DNA of 7,330 nt from Planctomycetota bacterium (lineage in GTDB: Bacteria > Planctomycetota > Planctomycetia > Planctomycetales > Planctomycetaceae), in the NCBI GenBank assembly GCA_023429275.1, contig JAEYWB010000652.1, forward strand, positions 1 to 7,330, given 5' to 3'. The translations under genes were made by a program, and so were the position numbers. Under the pieces are notes generated by a model, which did not search any database, was not told the origin of the DNA, and saw only the letters and a program-made list of their open reading frames with translations. Positions 5,538 to 7,330 of the stretch are shown here, piece after piece; the first letter of the stretch is position 1, and every line of letters begins with the position of its first letter.

Positions 5538-7330
5538 ATGCGCGACAGACTCGAAGAGTTTTACGAGCAGGAGCTGTTCTTCATCCGGAGGATGGCGGCG
5601 GACTTCGCACGCGACCGTCCGAAGATTGCCGACCGGCTCGTCCTGAGCCCCGAGGCGCATGAATCGGCCGACCCCCACGTCGAGCGGTTGATCGAATCGT
5701 TCGCGTTCCTCACCGCCCGCACCCGGCTCAAGCTCGAGGACGAGTTCCCGGAGCTGACCGACTCGCTCCTCGGGCTGCTCTACCCGCACTACCTCGCGCC
5801 GATCCCTTCCGCTTCGATCGCCCAGTTCACGCTCGATCCGAGCCAGGGGAAGCTGACGGACGGGTTCACGATCCCGCGGCACAGCCGCCTCACCTCCCGG
5901 GATGTCCAGGGGGTCCCCTGCCGGTTCCGGACCGCCTATCCGGTGACGCTCTGGCCGCTGGAGGTCTCGACGAGCTACCTGACGGCGCCGTTCGGCTCGA
6001 CCGTGAAACTCCCGCCGGGACTCTCGCAGGTCGAGGCGATGCTCCGCGTGGAACTCCGGATCGCGCCGAACGTCCCCTGGACAGGGATGAACTTCGACCA
6101 GCTCCGGCTCTGTCTCCGCGGGGACGACAAGACGACGCACCAGCTCTACGAGCTGATCTTCAACCACTGCGCGGGGGTCTTCGTCCAGGAGCAGGGGAGC
6201 GGGGCGGGGCGTGCGTCGGCCCTGCTGCCGGCCGAGTCGATCCGCGAAGTCGGTTTCGATCTCGACGACGGACTCCTCCCGTACGATCCGCGATCCTTCC
6301 CGGGGTACCGGCTTCTCACGGAATACTTCGCCTTCCCGCAGAAGTTCCTGTTCGCCGACCTGACGGGGCTCCGCTCCGTCGCCTCCAGAGCGACGGCTCC
6401 GGTCATCGACGTCTGCATCCTTCTCAAGAAGGTCGACCGGACGCTCGAGGCCCGTGTCGCAAAGGATGCGCTTCGGGCCGGATGCTCGCCGATCGTCAAC
6501 CTCTTCAGCCATCACGCCGAGCCGATCCGGCTGACCCAGACGCAGACCGAGTACCACGTCATCCCGGACGTCCGGCACCGCCGCGCCTACGAGGTCTACT
6601 CGATCGACGACGTGACGAGCACGAACCTCGATACCGGGGCCGTCACGTCGTACGAGCCGTTCTTCGCCTGCCGCCACGGCCGCTCGCCCGACCAGTCGCC
6701 GACCTACTGGTCGTGGAAGCGGACCCCCTCGACCGTCAAGAACGACCGTGGGACCGAGGTCTGGCTGTCGCTCGTCAATCTCGACTTCCGTCCCTCCCTT
6801 CCGGCGGCGGAGGTCCTCAGCCTCTCGACGACCTGCACGAACCGGGATCTTCCCGGCGAGCTCCGGACCTCCGGCGGCGAGCACTGGGGCTTCCAGCTGG
6901 AGGCCCAGGCCCCGATCAAGCGGATCGACCCGCTCATCCCGCCGACGCTTCCGAGCCGGCTCCCGTCGGGCGAGCACCGCTGGCGGCTGATCTCGCACCT
7001 CGCCCTGAACCACTTCTCGATCAGCGACGGCGCCGCCGGGGCCGACGCGCTCCGGGAACTGCTCAAGCTCTACGACTACAACAACTCACGGGCGACCTCG
7101 CAGCAGATTGCGGGGATCGACAGCGTCACGAGCCGCCGCAAGACCGCCCGGATCTCCGGCGGTCCCGCCATGGGCTTCTGCCGCGGGGTCGAGATCGACA
7201 TCGCGTTCGACCCGGAGCGCTATGCCGGCGTCGGCGCCTTCCTGCTGGCGAGCGTCCTCGACAAGTTCCTCGGCCTGTACGCATCGATCAACTCGTTTAC
7301 GCGACTCTCCACCCGAATGCGCAACGCCCC
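5538..7330 (+). CDS. tssF: Type VI secretion baseplate protein TssF (VasA/ImpG), 3' end outside window
   Basis: An open frame of 597 codons from the ATG at 5538 runs off the window without a stop. Family hallmarks are clear: an N-terminal YEQELFFIRRMAADFA segment (residues 9-24), DPHVERL (45-51), SFAFLTAR (54-61), YPHYLAPIPS (82-91), and near the end GFCRGVEIDIAFDPERY, then LLASVLDKFLGLYASINSF. TssF (DUF879, Pfam PF05947) forms the baseplate wedge together with TssG, TssE and TssK, and contributes to recruiting the hub and sheath. TssF proteins are usually about 590-640 residues, so only a short C-terminal piece should be missing. One base separates it from tssE; its own start has no strong Shine-Dalgarno, consistent with translational coupling. 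tssG is the expected next gene, but that lies outside the window. The assignment to TssF is secure. Confidence 0.96.
   Translation, partial: MRDRLEEFYEQELFFIRRMAADFARDRPKIADRLVLSPEAHESADPHVERLIESFAFLTARTRLKLEDEFPELTDSLLGLLYPHYLAPIPSASIAQFTLDPSQGKLTDGFTIPRHSRLTSRDVQGVPCRFRTAYPVTLWPLEVSTSYLTAPFGSTVKLPPGLSQVEAMLRVELRIAPNVPWTGMNFDQLRLCLRGDDKTTHQLYELIFNHCAGVFVQEQGSGAGRASALLPAESIREVGFDLDDGLLPYDPRSFPGYRLLTEYFAFPQKFLFADLTGLRSVASRATAPVIDVCILLKKVDRTLEARVAKDALRAGCSPIVNLFSHHAEPIRLTQTQTEYHVIPDVRHRRAYEVYSIDDVTSTNLDTGAVTSYEPFFACRHGRSPDQSPTYWSWKRTPSTVKNDRGTEVWLSLVNLDFRPSLPAAEVLSLSTTCTNRDLPGELRTSGGEHWGFQLEAQAPIKRIDPLIPPTLPSRLPSGEHRWRLISHLALNHFSISDGAAGADALRELLKLYDYNNSRATSQQIAGIDSVTSRRKTARISGGPAMGFCRGVEIDIAFDPERYAGVGAFLLASVLDKFLGLYASINSFTRLSTRMRNA

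Noticed and set aside
5478..7013. Long minus-strand open frame of 511 codons
   Set aside because: It lies antisense to tssF, whose family signatures are unmistakable; its product is Arg/Glu/Val-rich low-quality sequence typical of the reverse of a GC-rich gene.
1..7330. tRNA, rRNA, CRISPR array, insertion sequence or attachment site
   Set aside because: Reading both strands, I saw no regular repeat-spacer pattern, transposase motif, flanking inverted repeats or tRNA-like clover-leaf sequence.

Overview
This is a GC-rich bacterial window that joins the edge of a type VI secretion system (T6SS) structural locus to an accessory run of putative secreted metallopeptidases. The organism is not certain. 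GC-rich codon third positions, several starts without a clear Shine-Dalgarno sequence, and a small secreted Tyr/Gly-rich protein with a Pro/Ala tail would suit a planctomycete, but other GC-rich Gram-negatives are possible.

Left block (1-2913, + strand): four tightly spaced genes with intergenic gaps of 77, 37 and 34 nt, probably one operon. Each has a zinc-peptidase HExxH motif and none has a visible signal peptide. Genes 1 (5'-truncated by the window) and 2 are close tandem paralogues of NleD-like (MEROPS M91) type. Gene 4 is a distant member of the same family, sharing HELxH, a downstream Glu-Glu motif and a C-terminal FNPxxxY motif. Gene 3 is a different zincin, metzincin-like, with HEVGH, a more distal His and an NLMY Met-turn-like motif.

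Middle block (2914-4883): a small minus-strand gene for a secreted, Pro-rich protein that is broken by a +1 frame change. Next is a divergent + strand gene of unknown function whose 3' end may also be frame-shifted. A convergent minus-strand gene follows, coding for a 264-residue protein of unknown function without a signal peptide.

Right block (5051-7330, + strand): tssE (gp25-like baseplate wedge protein) and tssF (baseplate wedge protein, running off the window a little before its expected end), separated by one base. A 167-nt divergent intergenic region with possible promoters and a GC-rich leader hairpin precedes tssE.

Working model (inference): tssE and tssF help build the contractile injection apparatus, and the four signal-peptide-less zincins are candidate cargo effectors. 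The unknown genes in between could be accessory, immunity or further effector genes. No VgrG, PAAR or recognisable immunity gene is visible in the window.
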